A DNA stretch of 64,000 nucleotides from Psychrobacter arenosus (GCF_904848165.1 NZ_LR884459.1:1-64000); one strand, 5' to 3'; shown: positions 19,055 to 29,367, counted from the first letter of the stretch. Translations and numbers: made by a program. Notes: generated from the letters alone by a model not told the origin.

Positions 19055-19529
19055 ATATCTGTTAGGCAGGTTAATAGTCAGGCATTTATCAGCGTGTTTT
19101 CTGGCTAGTATTTTTATAATTTAGACGATTTGATTTTAGAATTTAGCCCAGTTGCATCTTATAGTTATCGCATATAAGCTTAATTATAATAGTAAATTAG
19201 CTAATAAGAATTAACACAGTTGACACGCTAAGAGTATAGGATACACATTGTTACGGAACGCAATCGTGATAATGACATAGCTTACATAATAGAGCTATCA
19301 GAACCTCATGACAGATTTATATACTTGTCAAGGTAGTCACCGAGCATTGCTTTAATTCTATGGACCAATAACTTACTACTGATAAAGCTATTAAGGATAG
19401 TAGCGTATCATGTTAGTTAGACAGTTATAGCTAGGTACTTAGAATACGGACAAGCAAATTGCTATGGTTTAATAAAAGACTTAGGTAATAAGTCACTTAA
19501 TAAATAAACAAAATTATGAGGATCTAATT
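19055..19529. other. Intergenic region before the glycine-zipper gene
   Basis: No gene recognised in 475 AT-rich bases. A TATAAT-like -10 occurs near 19184 and a TTGACA at 19220-19225, neither with a good partner box. No clear terminator for glpK was seen. Confidence 0.5.
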
Positions 19530-20042
19530 ATGAATAACAATGACAATATCGACCGCGCAGCAGTAAAAGAAATGTCAGATGAAACTCGTCATGACCTAAA
19601 CGCTGACCCTATCACTGGTGAGCCAGGCTCGCATCCAGTAGGTACTGGTGTTGGTGGTATCGGTGGTGCCGCAGCTGGTGCCGCAATCGGCTCAATGGCA
19701 GGCCCACTAGGTACGCTAATCGGTGGCGCTATTGGCGCAATCGTCGGTGGTGGTGCAGGTCATGCCGCAGCTGAAGCTATTGATCCTACTCGTGAAGAAG
19801 CTTATTGGCGTGCTCAGTATTCTAATGCAGACTATTACCGTGAAGGCCATGACTTTGACCGTGACTATCATCCAGCTTATGCAGTCGGTTATGCAAACCG
19901 TGCTCGCTATGGTGTCGATGCTCGCTTCGAAGACCATGAAAGTGATCTAGAGCAATCATGGAACGAAGTAAAAGGCGATTCTCGTTTAGCTTGGGAAGAC
20001 GCAAAACGTGCTTCTTATGATGCTTGGCATCGTGTGAGCTAA
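19530..20042 (+). CDS. Glycine-zipper domain protein of unknown function
   Basis: The 170-residue protein has no signal peptide. Residues 35-80 are a glycine zipper (GVGGIGGAAAGAAIGSMAG, then LGTLIGGAIGAIVGGGAGH), a pattern that packs helices in membranes. The C-terminal half is acidic and aromatic (DFDRDYHPAYAVGYANRARY) and ends with a helical segment rich in Trp (SWNEVKGDSRLAWEDAKRAS). I recall similar proteins of unknown role, sometimes linked to stress, but cannot name the family. GAGGAT lies before the ATG, and a strong terminator follows, so it is a single-gene unit. Open frames antisense to it or in other phases are shadows. Confidence 0.8.
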   Translation: MNNNDNIDRAAVKEMSDETRHDLNADPITGEPGSHPVGTGVGGIGGAAAGAAIGSMAGPLGTLIGGAIGAIVGGGAGHAAAEAIDPTREEAYWRAQYSNADYYREGHDFDRDYHPAYAVGYANRARYGVDARFEDHESDLEQSWNEVKGDSRLAWEDAKRASYDAWHRVS

Positions 20043-20120
20043 TAGCATTCGCTAATTTAAGATGAGCTAGCATTATAAAATCTGTTTTAAAATAGTGAAA
20101 TAGGGCTAGTACATCTTACT

Positions 20121-20155
20121 AAAGACCTTTAGGCAAGCGCTTAAGGGTCTTTTTT
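20121..20155 (+). terminator. Terminator after the glycine-zipper gene
   Basis: AAAGACCTTTA pairs with TTAAGGGTCTTT (one mismatch region) around a short loop, followed by T residues. Confidence 0.8.
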
Positions 20156-20518
20156 ATGGGCTGTGTTTCCATAGTAGATGTTTTTATAGTGGGCATCTTT
20201 ATAGACTGACTAAACCCCCACGAAAGTCAATATAATAATTCTGTTATAATAAATAACAGGACGCCCTACGACTTTGGCAAATGATTCTTGTAAAATATAC
20301 AGTAGCGACAGTGGGGTAGTGCTATATAAGGTCATAAACTACACTCTATTTATGCCTATATCCTCTGCTCACCGAGTGAGTATTTCGTAATATTTTTATT
20401 ATAAAATCTAATGATACTCCAACAGCCTACAGCCCAATCGTTTATAACAATAATCCATTCCAATATCTAAGGCGCTTCGTTTAGAAGCTGCCTACTCGAT
20501 AAGAGCTTGACTAAAACT
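20156..20518. other. Intergenic region with a 19-bp palindrome
   Basis: No gene seen. CTGTTAT and ATAACAG form a perfect inverted repeat at 20241-20259 around AATAA; it may be an operator for the downstream gene, but no promoter boxes were matched to it. Confidence 0.5.
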
Positions 20519-21529
20519 ATGAATAAAAAATCATTTTATATAGCCACGGCTAACCTGCTTAACTTTGCTAATCCAGGACGGATTTATTATGAAAATGCAG
20601 ACGCTTATGATGAGCCTACTTATCAACGTAAACTAGCCGGTCTCACTCAGTTAATCTCCCAAGCCCACCCTGATATTTTAGCTGTACAAGAGATATGGGA
20701 TACGCAAGCTTTAGAAGCGTTGGCGGTAGGCTTAGGTTTTGAGGCCAAGCACGCTTGGGCACCTTATGCCAGTAACGTGGCTAATGATGCGATTACCCAA
20801 GGCTTAGGGGCACAAAATACCCCAGCAGTAGGGCTTATCAGCCGTTTTGACAGAATTTCTTCTCAATCGTTGGTCGATATTAATCCTAAAGCCTGGCTTG
20901 ATGTCCCGGATATGGGCCTCTATAAAACCTTTAATCGTCCGCCTTTATTAGTTCGCTACGATGTTTATGGTCAACCTATCAATGTGTTAACCGCCCATTT
21001 AAAAAGTAAGCGCGCCTATCACTTACGCGATGAGCAAGGCAAGCTGCTAGAAGATATCGATGACCCTAATATTCGGGTGAGAGCGAAACTGCGCAGTTTG
21101 TGTATGCGAGCAGCAGAAGCCGCTTCTATTCGCATGACCCTTATAGAGTTATTGCATCACACTCGTGAGCCTGTGGTTTTATTAGGCGATATGAACGATG
21201 TGACGGATAGCGTCACCACCCAACTTATGGCCGAAACCGGTGAAGTCAATTACGATAAAAGTATGCGCGACATCGCTTTATTCGATGCAGCCCGTATCCA
21301 AAAGCGCTATGGCTGGATGAAAGATGTGGCTTATACCCATATTCATCAAGGCGTGCCTGAAGTGATTGATCAGCTGTTTGTCTCGGAAGAGTTTTTACCC
21401 GATAGTAAATTTGCCTTGGCGGAAGTCGAGCGGGTGGATTATTTTAACGACCACCTTAAGTGGGATTACGAAGATAGAGTCAGCGATCACGGTATTGTTA
21501 GAGCTAAGATTCAGCTCTTAGGCGATTGA
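20519..21529 (+). CDS. Endonuclease/exonuclease/phosphatase family protein
   Basis: The fold is that of metal-dependent phosphoesterases such as DNase I and exonuclease III. Visible motifs are YIATANLLNFANPG at the N terminus, DILAVQEIWD with the metal-binding Glu, VVLLGDMNDVTD with the Asp/Asn pair, and the C-terminal SDHGIV with the catalytic His. There is no signal peptide, so it is probably cytoplasmic; the substrate cannot be told from the sequence. The ATG at 20519 is preferred to a TTG at 20507, giving 336 residues; neither has a strong ribosome binding site. Confidence 0.85.
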   Translation: MNKKSFYIATANLLNFANPGRIYYENADAYDEPTYQRKLAGLTQLISQAHPDILAVQEIWDTQALEALAVGLGFEAKHAWAPYASNVANDAITQGLGAQNTPAVGLISRFDRISSQSLVDINPKAWLDVPDMGLYKTFNRPPLLVRYDVYGQPINVLTAHLKSKRAYHLRDEQGKLLEDIDDPNIRVRAKLRSLCMRAAEAASIRMTLIELLHHTREPVVLLGDMNDVTDSVTTQLMAETGEVNYDKSMRDIALFDAARIQKRYGWMKDVAYTHIHQGVPEVIDQLFVSEEFLPDSKFALAEVERVDYFNDHLKWDYEDRVSDHGIVRAKIQLLGD

Positions 21530-22001
21530 TTAGTAAAATTAATCCCGCTAATTTGGAATAAATTCTATATTCACCTTGTCAGATATGGCATAAGTGATTA
21601 TCATGCTTTCTCAAGAAGTTTGTTACGTTATAACTTTATTATATAACCTAGGTGCATTATCTCTAGCGTGAATGTGGCTAAGTTGTGGCTGCAATTTAAG
21701 CTTTTACTTCTTAAATGAGCTTTTTGTTTGATTAGTTTAATAGCGTGTTTGTTTAACTAGTTGTTATTATGATAACGACTATTATCAAGTACAGGTAAAC
21801 GAAATCTAGCGATGTCTATAAATTAGTGTTCCTATTGATCAGTGAAGTATTAGTCAGTGACCGGTAGATAACTACTTAATAAGATAGCCACTTAATAATA
21901 AAGCAGCGAATTAATTATATCAGCAACTATTTTAAGTTAAAGCCCATTGTCTGGCGTGCTGAAGTCAGATGATAGGTTGGAATACATCAAAGGTGGCCCT
22001 A
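21530..22001. other. Intergenic region with operator-like dyad upstream of the TetR gene
   Basis: No gene seen in about 470 AT-rich bases. GTTGTTAT and ATAACGAC (one mismatch) face each other around TATG at 21760-21779, the sort of dyad TetR proteins bind. No promoter pair could be fixed. Confidence 0.5.
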
Positions 22002-22691
22002 ATGACTAAACAGTATGAAGATAAGATTGAAGATGTGCTAGTGGATTCAGAGCTGGCAAAAAAGCTAGTGCCGAACAAGTTTAAGTTTACCAGTCAGCAA
22101 GGTCGTGTGCGTCGTCAAAAGCTCTTAATGGGTGCGAAAACGCTTAGCGAAACTCGGGCTATTAAAGACATTAGCTTAGCAGACGTTTGTGAAGAGGCAG
22201 GTATTCCTCGCGCCTCTGCTTATCACTTTTTCCCGAATGTAGAAGCTATCTTTTTGGCATTAAGATTTTTGAACGCTATCGAGACGTTTGAATCGCTTAA
22301 TACGGTGAATGCTGATGACTATAACCGCTGGCAAGCTTACTTAACGGGCTTGATGGAAAAAGTCGCGAGTATTTTCCGTGAAGACCCTTTAAAAGCTAAG
22401 CTAGTGTATGAAACGAACACCCCGGATTTTGAAGGGGATAGTTTTGGTACACAAATTGATGATCAGATTGTTGAGCTGTTCTATAACCAACTCTCAGTTC
22501 GTTATGTGTTACCAGAGTTAAAAGATATCAAAGATGTATTGCTGATTGGCTATAGTATTGCCAATGGAGTATTTATGCTCTCTTATCGTTTGGAAGGCAG
22601 CGTCACTGAGCACTACTTACAAGAAGCGATTACAGCAGCTATTGCCTACTTACGCTGCTACTTGCCAGAGAAATTACCATTGAAAAAGTAA
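22002..22691 (+). CDS. TetR-family transcriptional regulator
   Basis: Residues 38-85 carry the helix-turn-helix (AIKDISLADVCEEAGIPRAS, then AYHFFPNVEAIFLAL), with the usual aromatic end of the recognition helix. The C-terminal helical domain would bind an unknown ligand. The frame opens at an ATG at 21969, but AAAGGTGG five bases before the ATG at 22002 makes that the likely start (229 residues). It is followed by a long-stem terminator, so it is a single gene. It may repress itself through the dyad at 21760-21779 (inference); no adjacent target operon is obvious. Confidence 0.88.
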   Translation: MTKQYEDKIEDVLVDSELAKKLVPNKFKFTSQQGRVRRQKLLMGAKTLSETRAIKDISLADVCEEAGIPRASAYHFFPNVEAIFLALRFLNAIETFESLNTVNADDYNRWQAYLTGLMEKVASIFREDPLKAKLVYETNTPDFEGDSFGTQIDDQIVELFYNQLSVRYVLPELKDIKDVLLIGYSIANGVFMLSYRLEGSVTEHYLQEAITAAIAYLRCYLPEKLPLKK

Positions 22692-22740
22692 AGGTTTGGC
22701 GAGTAGGTTTTTTATAAAGCTGCTGGCTAAATGACATCGA

Positions 22741-22798
22741 CCCAGGATATTTACTGATAACTTGCTACAAGTTATGAGTAAGTGTCTTGGGTTTTTTT
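22741..22798 (+). terminator. Terminator after the TetR gene
   Basis: A long imperfect stem built on CCCA...TACT.ATAACTTG and CAAGTTAT.AGTA...TTGGG with a CTA loop is followed by seven T residues. Confidence 0.85.
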
Positions 22799-22878
22799 AT
22801 GGGGGCAATAAAGTGAGCAGTAGAGCGGATAAGTTGGCAGAATCGCTAAGCTAATGCAGTTCAGTTAGGGGTCTAAGC

Positions 22879-23688
22879 CTAGCGAATAGAGGTTAAATCT
22901 TGCCCCTGACATTGTGACGATGCGCCAACTCTAGGCGTTAGTTCAGTTTGTAATTTGGCTACTTCAGTCTGCAAGATCGCCAGCTTTGCGCCATCATTAT
23001 CAACATAAGCAGTTTTTGCTTGATTCAGCCAACGCTCCGCGGCATCGAAATGCTCACGGGCATGGCGCCAGTCTGCTTCGCATTGTTCAGCAGCAGCCCA
23101 AATCAGTTTGACTTCACTAAATGCCAACTCTCTAGGAGCTACAGCCATAGCTCCGTTCTGCTTGAGCGCCAATAAGGTAGCCCATAAATCTGGTCTTAAT
23201 AAAGTGGAGTAATTGGGGATATTAGTAGAGTGCATTAATAAGTCAGCTTGCTGATTGTGTAAAGCTTGCAAAAGACTGACGCCTTGTTGCCAAGCGTCTA
23301 GGCTGGCAGGACTTACAGGGCTTAAGCTGCTTTCACTAGCTTCTGCTTGGGCGTAACTGAGCCAAGCTTGTGCTTTAAAAGCGGTATATTGAACAGTAGG
23401 ACTTAGATTGGCTTGTTGGTACGATTTGAGCTCGCTCATCATACAGTTGATTTCATAGCGGCGCTTAGAGACATACTGGGCATACTGAGTAGTCGCCGCA
23501 ATCTCTCCCTTACAGTAGCTCTGGGCATCTGGCAAATTACCCTTATCTGCGGTAGTAACCTTTAGACTCGTATCAATAGGCTGTGCATAGCTGGCGGTGC
23601 TACTGAGCGCAAGGACCAAGGCAGCTGTCGCTGTTAGCGAGGAGATAGAGAGTAAACGTTGGCGCAACGGAGTAATAGCAAATCGCAT
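22879..23688 (-). CDS. Secreted helical protein of unknown function, last gene of the surface-protein cluster
   Basis: The ATG at 23688 has AGGAG eight bases upstream and is preferred to one at 23730; it gives 269 residues. A signal peptide (TATAALVLALSSTASYAQP) is clear. The mature protein is Ala/Gln/Leu-rich and largely helical, with four cysteines (QSYCKGEI, EINCMMSE, AEQCEADW, SSQCQGQD), which could form two disulfides in the periplasm. The C-terminal third (AREHFDAAERWLNQAKTAY) resembles helical-repeat or lipoprotein-type periplasmic proteins, but I cannot name the family. It lies 190 bp after the giant surface protein on the same strand, so it may be a periplasmic partner. Confidence 0.7.
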   Translation of the reverse strand: MRFAITPLRQRLLSISSLTATAALVLALSSTASYAQPIDTSLKVTTADKGNLPDAQSYCKGEIAATTQYAQYVSKRRYEINCMMSELKSYQQANLSPTVQYTAFKAQAWLSYAQAEASESSLSPVSPASLDAWQQGVSLLQALHNQQADLLMHSTNIPNYSTLLRPDLWATLLALKQNGAMAVAPRELAFSEVKLIWAAAEQCEADWRHAREHFDAAERWLNQAKTAYVDNDGAKLAILQTEVAKLQTELTPRVGASSQCQGQDLTSIR

Positions 23689-23878
23689 ATTGGCGACTCC
23701 TAAGAGTATATAGAGAGTATTCACCGTCACTATGACAGCTTAGGTTGGTAGCCCGCATTATCAGCTTATGCGGCAAAAGACCTCTAGCTAGAGGTCAGTT
23801 TTAACAATGGCTTTTTACTAAATAGTGGTCTACTAGATAGCGTACTACTACACGGTTTTCTACTACAGGTATAGAGCA

Positions 23879-26800
23879 TTATTTTGGGTCATTGGGGTTA
23901 TGAGCTTTGAATAAATCCTCATCAAACTTGAAACGCAGTCGCACATAAGCGCCTTGCTGGGTGGTGTCATCTGAGGCGATATCTTCGTCATTAAAGCCCA
24001 TAAAGTTATAGCCCACTGACAACCAAAGATTGGTCTTAGGGCTATAGCCCACTTCTGCGCCTAGCATATAAGTCATGCTGCTGTCCGCACCATTCCAATA
24101 GCTGCCGGCTTGCAAGCCCGCATCCCAACGCTCACTAATATCGTAAAGACCACGCACATAAGCGGCATGCGCGGTATTATTATCACTAGTACCGTCCGCT
24201 GTATACTGCTGGTATTTACCGGCATAATGCCCTGATAACGTTAATGGACGGGTAGGGTGATAATTGCCATGCAAAGACCAAATCAGCGCTTCTTTTTCAT
24301 AAGCGTCGCTGCCGGTTTGATTGTCATCCAGACGGTATTCAAGTTTACTCAGCATATCCAATTGATTGCTATCTAAATCTCGATAAGCGGCGCCCAACTG
24401 TAAACGGTTAACGGTACGCTCGCCTTCAGTAAAGCTGGTATTAGAATAAATATCTTTTGCCAGTAAAGTGACGTCATCGCTATAACGATAGGCTAGGCCT
24501 GCCGTAGCTAGTAACGTATCACTACTGTCGCCCCAACGCTTCTCTAAACGGCCCGATACTTTGTAATCTTCCTGTGCCAGATATTCAGCGCCGACACCTA
24601 CCGCAGTAGATTGATTCTCTGCCGTGTCATCGAGAGACTGAACACGCTCAAATAAAGTATTTAAGGTTAGACCTTGACGCACATGCCATTTATTTCTTAG
24701 ACCTAGTGCCGCTTCTGCTTCACGCGCACTAATGGCATCGCTCATGCGGTATTCGCTATAGACTTGGCCGTCTTTCATATAGGTGGCATCTACCCCAACC
24801 ACCGTGCGTTGGCGCTCTGCGGTATCGTCTAAGCCATAACTTCCCGATAGGCTATTGATCAAGTCATGACGCGCATAGAGGCGACCAAGATTGCCTAAAG
24901 CGGTCTCGCCACCAATCGATATAGCATTGCGGTCGCTATGGTTGATGTCTTGCTCGTATTCTGCAAACACTAGGGATTTATTGAGCTTAGGCAGGCGAGC
25001 CGTCAGTTTGGCATTGACGGTAGTGCCTTGGATATCTTGGTCGGCATTACCCACTGTCGATAGCGCAGATTGGTTTAGGGTAGTGCCATTGAAATCCGTA
25101 TTGCTGCCTAAGCCTGTGACATCGACTGCGCCCTGAATGTTACGCGATGCTGCGCCTTCTTTATTATAATAACGCACACCCAACTCAGCCGCGAGATTCG
25201 GGGTAAGCAAACGCTCAATAGCGGCTTTAAACCCTTCTTGCTTTGAATTGGTGCTGTCTTCTTGCGTACGCACGCCGTCTAGTTTTAAGGTCGTATTAAC
25301 CGCCGTATCTAGACGATAGTCTAGGCTAACGCCCGTTTCAGTGCGACCTGCTGTAATGGTTGAACCCGCGGTCACAAAGCCTGCGTCGGCTTTATTATAA
25401 TAAGCTTCTGCCTTGGTACGGCTATGGTCATCGTAGCTCAAGTTTAGGCGTAGGGCATTACCAGAAACATCATTCGCCGTGAGCGCATCCGTATTAATTT
25501 GGTTGGCGGCCTGATAGTTGGGGTCGCTAGCCTTATTGTGTGCATATTCTGCAATCAGCTTGGTACGGTCGTTCAGCTTGATGACGGTATTGACGCTGGC
25601 GAGCTCTTCGGTATTTAGCGGGTCGTCACTTTTGACGTAGCTGCCCCCAATAGACGTTTGCTTATTCAACTGACGCTTGGCGCTAATGCCACCTACCCAA
25701 TAGCGCTCGCCACCGGTTTCTACTTCTACAATCACGCGCAGATAGACGGGGTTGCCATTGAAGTCTTGGCTAGGAATAGGGCTTTTCAGATAAAGGCTAC
25801 GGCTAACAGGGTCGATTTCGTAATCGGTAAACCGGGTTAAGCTTTGACGCGAGACGATGATGCCTGGGTTATCGGCATCACGAACCAATACTTCGACTGA
25901 TTCTGAATTCTCTAGAATATCGTTAAAGTTTTCGGCCAATGGGTAAGGACCAGAGATACCTAAACCACGAGTTTCATTGACGCTCTGTGACGATGAGGTT
26001 TGCGCCGCAAAAGTGGTAATGCGCGTATTGTCATCTTCAAACTGTGCTTTCACGCCAGTCAAACTGCGGCTATAGTTGCCCAGTTGTAGACCTTCATCAT
26101 TCGTGGTCTGGGTATTTAGGTCGCCGTACATAGCAAAAGAGCGGCCTTTATCCAAGCGAATATACAGCTTGCTAGTCGACTGAGCGTCAAAGCCTTTGGC
26201 GGAAGCATCGCCGTAGACCGGATAGTAGTCATCAGGACGAATATCACGGAACAGACGCTCGCCTTTTTTATCGCTGTCATACGATAAGGTTAATAGATAA
26301 TCACCGCGTACTTTACCTTTTAGGAATAAAGCAGCACGACCATTTGCGGCTAAGTCGTCATTACCTGCGAACTCTTGCAGTTCTTTTTCAAATATTCCTT
26401 GGTCCGCTGAAACTTGCTTGCTATCAAAGTCTTTGAGCGAGATAGAACCTTCGATAATACCGACTGCGATTAGCGGGCGTAAGCTTGGGATAAATTGGAT
26501 GGCTTGCGTCGACTCAATGCCGTTGGCAGTGATTTTTAAAGTGCCTTTACCCGGCGTTTGCGGCGATAATATTTCTACCAAGACTTGCGCATCAGTGACC
26601 ATGAGTTGCACGCCAGGCAAATCTGGATTTAAGTCTTTATTAACGATAGTGCCGACATTGCTGTCTACCGTGATTAGGGTATCGTTGGCTACTGGCGTGC
26701 CTTGGGCGTCGCGTAAAGTCACTTGGGCATAAATCTTACTGACGCCATCCGCCTCTATGATAGGGGTGTCAATCTGCGTAGCGACGGTTTTGATATCGCC

Positions 26801-29242
26801 CGGAGCAATCACTGTGATAGAGCTGCTGTCCACTTCTTGCTCATTGGCATCATAAGCTTTAATCGTGAGCGTGTTGTTGCCCGCTTCTAGAGGAATGCCG
26901 AAGTAGTCAAAGCCGATAAGCTGCGCACTCTCTAGACGGCCGGTTTTACCAATACGACTCGCAGGCACCAAGCGACCATTGGCAAACAGTTTCACTTCGT
27001 ACGCTAAATTAGAAGCTATTTGCGCAGTAACTTGACGGCTCGGTAGGATTTGCCCAGAGATTAGATTGATAAAGCGAGTGCTGTTATCAGTCGTATTCTG
27101 CAGATAGCTTTCTAAGTCTTCCGTTTTAGGCGCAGCGACAGGTGTTAGCGCAGGCAGGGTCAAAGGGGCTGCGCGCTGATCACGCACACTATAAACGGTA
27201 GCTTGTTCACAATTGCCGCTAGTAGTATTGTTACCCTCTTGCTTGCAACCTGCGGCTTCGTCACTGCGGTAGCTGCTACTCAACGTTGTGATAGCCTCTT
27301 GCTCTAAGCTAAGTTCAGACTTTATCGCCTGCTCTAGAGCATTGTTTTCTCCTTGGATCCGGTTACGGCGGGCAATTAGCTCGGCAACCAGCTCCGGAGA
27401 AGTATCGCCTAAACCATCCGCGATACCGAAGTCAGCGCGATGCAGCTCACCATATTTTAGGTCGACAAAACGGCTGCTCGGGTCACCCGCATTGCGATTG
27501 CCTTGCTCGATGAGCTCAACATGCGCTGGCAGAGTAATGCGGTCGATTTTGATTACGTGAGTCTTGGCGGTGACGCCATAGAAGTTATATTTACCTTCGC
27601 TATCGGTCACGGCAAAGTTACCGTTTTCCATATACAAGCGTACGCCTGGCACACCTAACTCGCCGGCTTGTTTTTGTTGGATGCCATCACGGTTGATATC
27701 GTTATAAACCTTGCCCACCACAATACCATCGGTATTTAGTAGACCTTGGCTGACTTCAACTTGCCATTGGGCTTCACGCGAAGTTATAGGCGTATTGTTA
27801 CTATCATTGTCACTGTCGTTAGCAATAGCTATAGCGCGGTTAATACCGTCACCGCCTAGCGCTGTAGAGCCTACTAACACGCGATAGCGAATCGTAGCCG
27901 TCTCATCTGCAGCCAACTCGCCAATACCGAGGACTTTATATTTCCCTGCGTTGGTAAAGCGTTGTGTGGTTTTAGCCCTAGCTATTCTCACTGAGTCTTC
28001 AATGAGGCTAAAGCCTTGCGGTAAGGCGTCCTTTAAATTGACGTCATAGGCCGTGGCTGCGCCCGTATTTTTGATAGTAATGGTGTAATTAACATAGTCA
28101 CCCAATTCAGCAACTTTGACATCACCTTCTTTGGTCACTTGTAGGCTAGGCGCCGTATCTGTGATAGCGATAGTAGTAGAGAGTGGGTCGCTGACAGGAA
28201 GTAAATCATTGGCAGTCGGGGTTTGATTGGGTGCTACTTCAGGAGCGACACAAGCGACTAGGGTCGCGGTCAAAGTGTCTTTATCTAAAGTCTGAATGAT
28301 TTGATCATTGAGCGCATTGGCATTATTTTGCGTAGGGGCAAGCAGGCGATATTTGCCAGTATTATTACCTGTTTCTACCGCTTTTAAGGCGTAGCTGTCT
28401 TTGGTCAGCTCCGAGGTAACTTTGACCCAAGCATAATCGACGGCATCCGCACGATAATTACATTGTGCGTAGGTCGTGGTGACGAACACCTCTTTGCCAA
28501 CCTGACTGGTAGGCTGTTTCGTGGTAAAAGTAGGCTCAGTAAATTGGATGAGTGGCGCTAATACCAATAAGCTATCGGTCGCTGTAGCGATTACTTGGTT
28601 ATCTTCAGCAACGACTGCTTTTAGGCCTAGCTGTGCCGTAGCGCCATTGCCTAAGGCAGGTTTTACTGTAGCTTGTACGATAAGGTTGATGCTGGTGTCA
28701 CGCGGTAACACGATAGTCTCAGGTAATAGCGTGTCACCGGCATCGATGACGCCATTGTTATTATTATCTTGATAGATTTTAAGCTCAGATAGGGCAGCAG
28801 GTAAGCTGCTTTCAAGGCTAATGGTCGCGCTGGTATTGCTGTTATTGGTTAAAGTATTGTGCCATTCGACGAGTTGCGATTGTTTTTGATCGCTTATTAT
28901 TTTAATCGGTGGCGTGGATAAATCGATAGCGTAAAAAAGACGGGGTCGTTGGAGTTCAACAGTGACCGTATTGGACATCACTTTACTGGCTTGCGCGCCT
29001 CTATTAAAAGCAGCTGCAGCAGTATTGGTTAATAATATGTTTTCTAATAAGCGGGCTTGCTCTGCATTGCTAGCCGCAGGAATAAGCGTAGGTAATACGG
29101 ACTCAGCGGCAGCAGCCGTTTGCATATGACTTAAACAGATAGCCACGGTCAACCCAGACAAACGGGCAGCACAAAAAGATCGGTTATGACTACCAATCTT
29201 GGGTTTTACCTTGAGTGCTACTGGTTGTGAATTAAGCCGCAT
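23879..29242 (-). CDS. Giant surface protein: DUF11, SdrD-B-like and Ig-like domains with probable C-terminal outer-membrane beta barrel
   Basis: This 1787-residue protein begins with an atypical signal region (hydrophobic LSGLTVAICLSHMQTAAAAE, about 28-47). A calcium-loop-like DNNNNGVIDAGD lies near 159-170. Residues about 365-475 form a DUF11 domain (GDYVNYTITIKNTGAATAYD). Residues about 505-610 form an SdrD-B-like domain with a second loop (NDINRDGIQQ). Ig-like or carboxypeptidase-regulatory-like strands follow, then from about 1030 onward alternating-residue beta strands consistent with a membrane barrel, ending in GAYVRLRFKFDEDLF. The design suggests a cell-surface protein anchored by its own barrel. 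It is the fourth of five co-directional genes. The function (adhesion or surface fibre) is inferred. Confidence 0.75.
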   Translation of the reverse strand: MRLNSQPVALKVKPKIGSHNRSFCAARLSGLTVAICLSHMQTAAAAESVLPTLIPAASNAEQARLLENILLTNTAAAAFNRGAQASKVMSNTVTVELQRPRLFYAIDLSTPPIKIISDQKQSQLVEWHNTLTNNSNTSATISLESSLPAALSELKIYQDNNNNGVIDAGDTLLPETIVLPRDTSINLIVQATVKPALGNGATAQLGLKAVVAEDNQVIATATDSLLVLAPLIQFTEPTFTTKQPTSQVGKEVFVTTTYAQCNYRADAVDYAWVKVTSELTKDSYALKAVETGNNTGKYRLLAPTQNNANALNDQIIQTLDKDTLTATLVACVAPEVAPNQTPTANDLLPVSDPLSTTIAITDTAPSLQVTKEGDVKVAELGDYVNYTITIKNTGAATAYDVNLKDALPQGFSLIEDSVRIARAKTTQRFTNAGKYKVLGIGELAADETATIRYRVLVGSTALGGDGINRAIAIANDSDNDSNNTPITSREAQWQVEVSQGLLNTDGIVVGKVYNDINRDGIQQKQAGELGVPGVRLYMENGNFAVTDSEGKYNFYGVTAKTHVIKIDRITLPAHVELIEQGNRNAGDPSSRFVDLKYGELHRADFGIADGLGDTSPELVAELIARRNRIQGENNALEQAIKSELSLEQEAITTLSSSYRSDEAAGCKQEGNNTTSGNCEQATVYSVRDQRAAPLTLPALTPVAAPKTEDLESYLQNTTDNSTRFINLISGQILPSRQVTAQIASNLAYEVKLFANGRLVPASRIGKTGRLESAQLIGFDYFGIPLEAGNNTLTIKAYDANEQEVDSSSITVIAPGDIKTVATQIDTPIIEADGVSKIYAQVTLRDAQGTPVANDTLITVDSNVGTIVNKDLNPDLPGVQLMVTDAQVLVEILSPQTPGKGTLKITANGIESTQAIQFIPSLRPLIAVGIIEGSISLKDFDSKQVSADQGIFEKELQEFAGNDDLAANGRAALFLKGKVRGDYLLTLSYDSDKKGERLFRDIRPDDYYPVYGDASAKGFDAQSTSKLYIRLDKGRSFAMYGDLNTQTTNDEGLQLGNYSRSLTGVKAQFEDDNTRITTFAAQTSSSQSVNETRGLGISGPYPLAENFNDILENSESVEVLVRDADNPGIIVSRQSLTRFTDYEIDPVSRSLYLKSPIPSQDFNGNPVYLRVIVEVETGGERYWVGGISAKRQLNKQTSIGGSYVKSDDPLNTEELASVNTVIKLNDRTKLIAEYAHNKASDPNYQAANQINTDALTANDVSGNALRLNLSYDDHSRTKAEAYYNKADAGFVTAGSTITAGRTETGVSLDYRLDTAVNTTLKLDGVRTQEDSTNSKQEGFKAAIERLLTPNLAAELGVRYYNKEGAASRNIQGAVDVTGLGSNTDFNGTTLNQSALSTVGNADQDIQGTTVNAKLTARLPKLNKSLVFAEYEQDINHSDRNAISIGGETALGNLGRLYARHDLINSLSGSYGLDDTAERQRTVVGVDATYMKDGQVYSEYRMSDAISAREAEAALGLRNKWHVRQGLTLNTLFERVQSLDDTAENQSTAVGVGAEYLAQEDYKVSGRLEKRWGDSSDTLLATAGLAYRYSDDVTLLAKDIYSNTSFTEGERTVNRLQLGAAYRDLDSNQLDMLSKLEYRLDDNQTGSDAYEKEALIWSLHGNYHPTRPLTLSGHYAGKYQQYTADGTSDNNTAHAAYVRGLYDISERWDAGLQAGSYWNGADSSMTYMLGAEVGYSPKTNLWLSVGYNFMGFNDEDIASDDTTQQGAYVRLRFKFDEDLFKAHNPNDPK

Positions 29243-29367
29243 ACTACGAATCAGCCTTACTTAAGAGTAGAGAGAAGGGGACCATGAGCATCTATATCCT
29301 CATAGCCCCTAAAACTGCGAACTAAATTAAATTTACTAAACTAAAGCATCACTAAAATAAGAAGTGC

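Noticed and set aside
19716..20073. Open frames antisense or out of phase with the glycine-zipper gene
   Set aside because: Shadows of a repetitive gene that has its own ribosome binding site and terminator.
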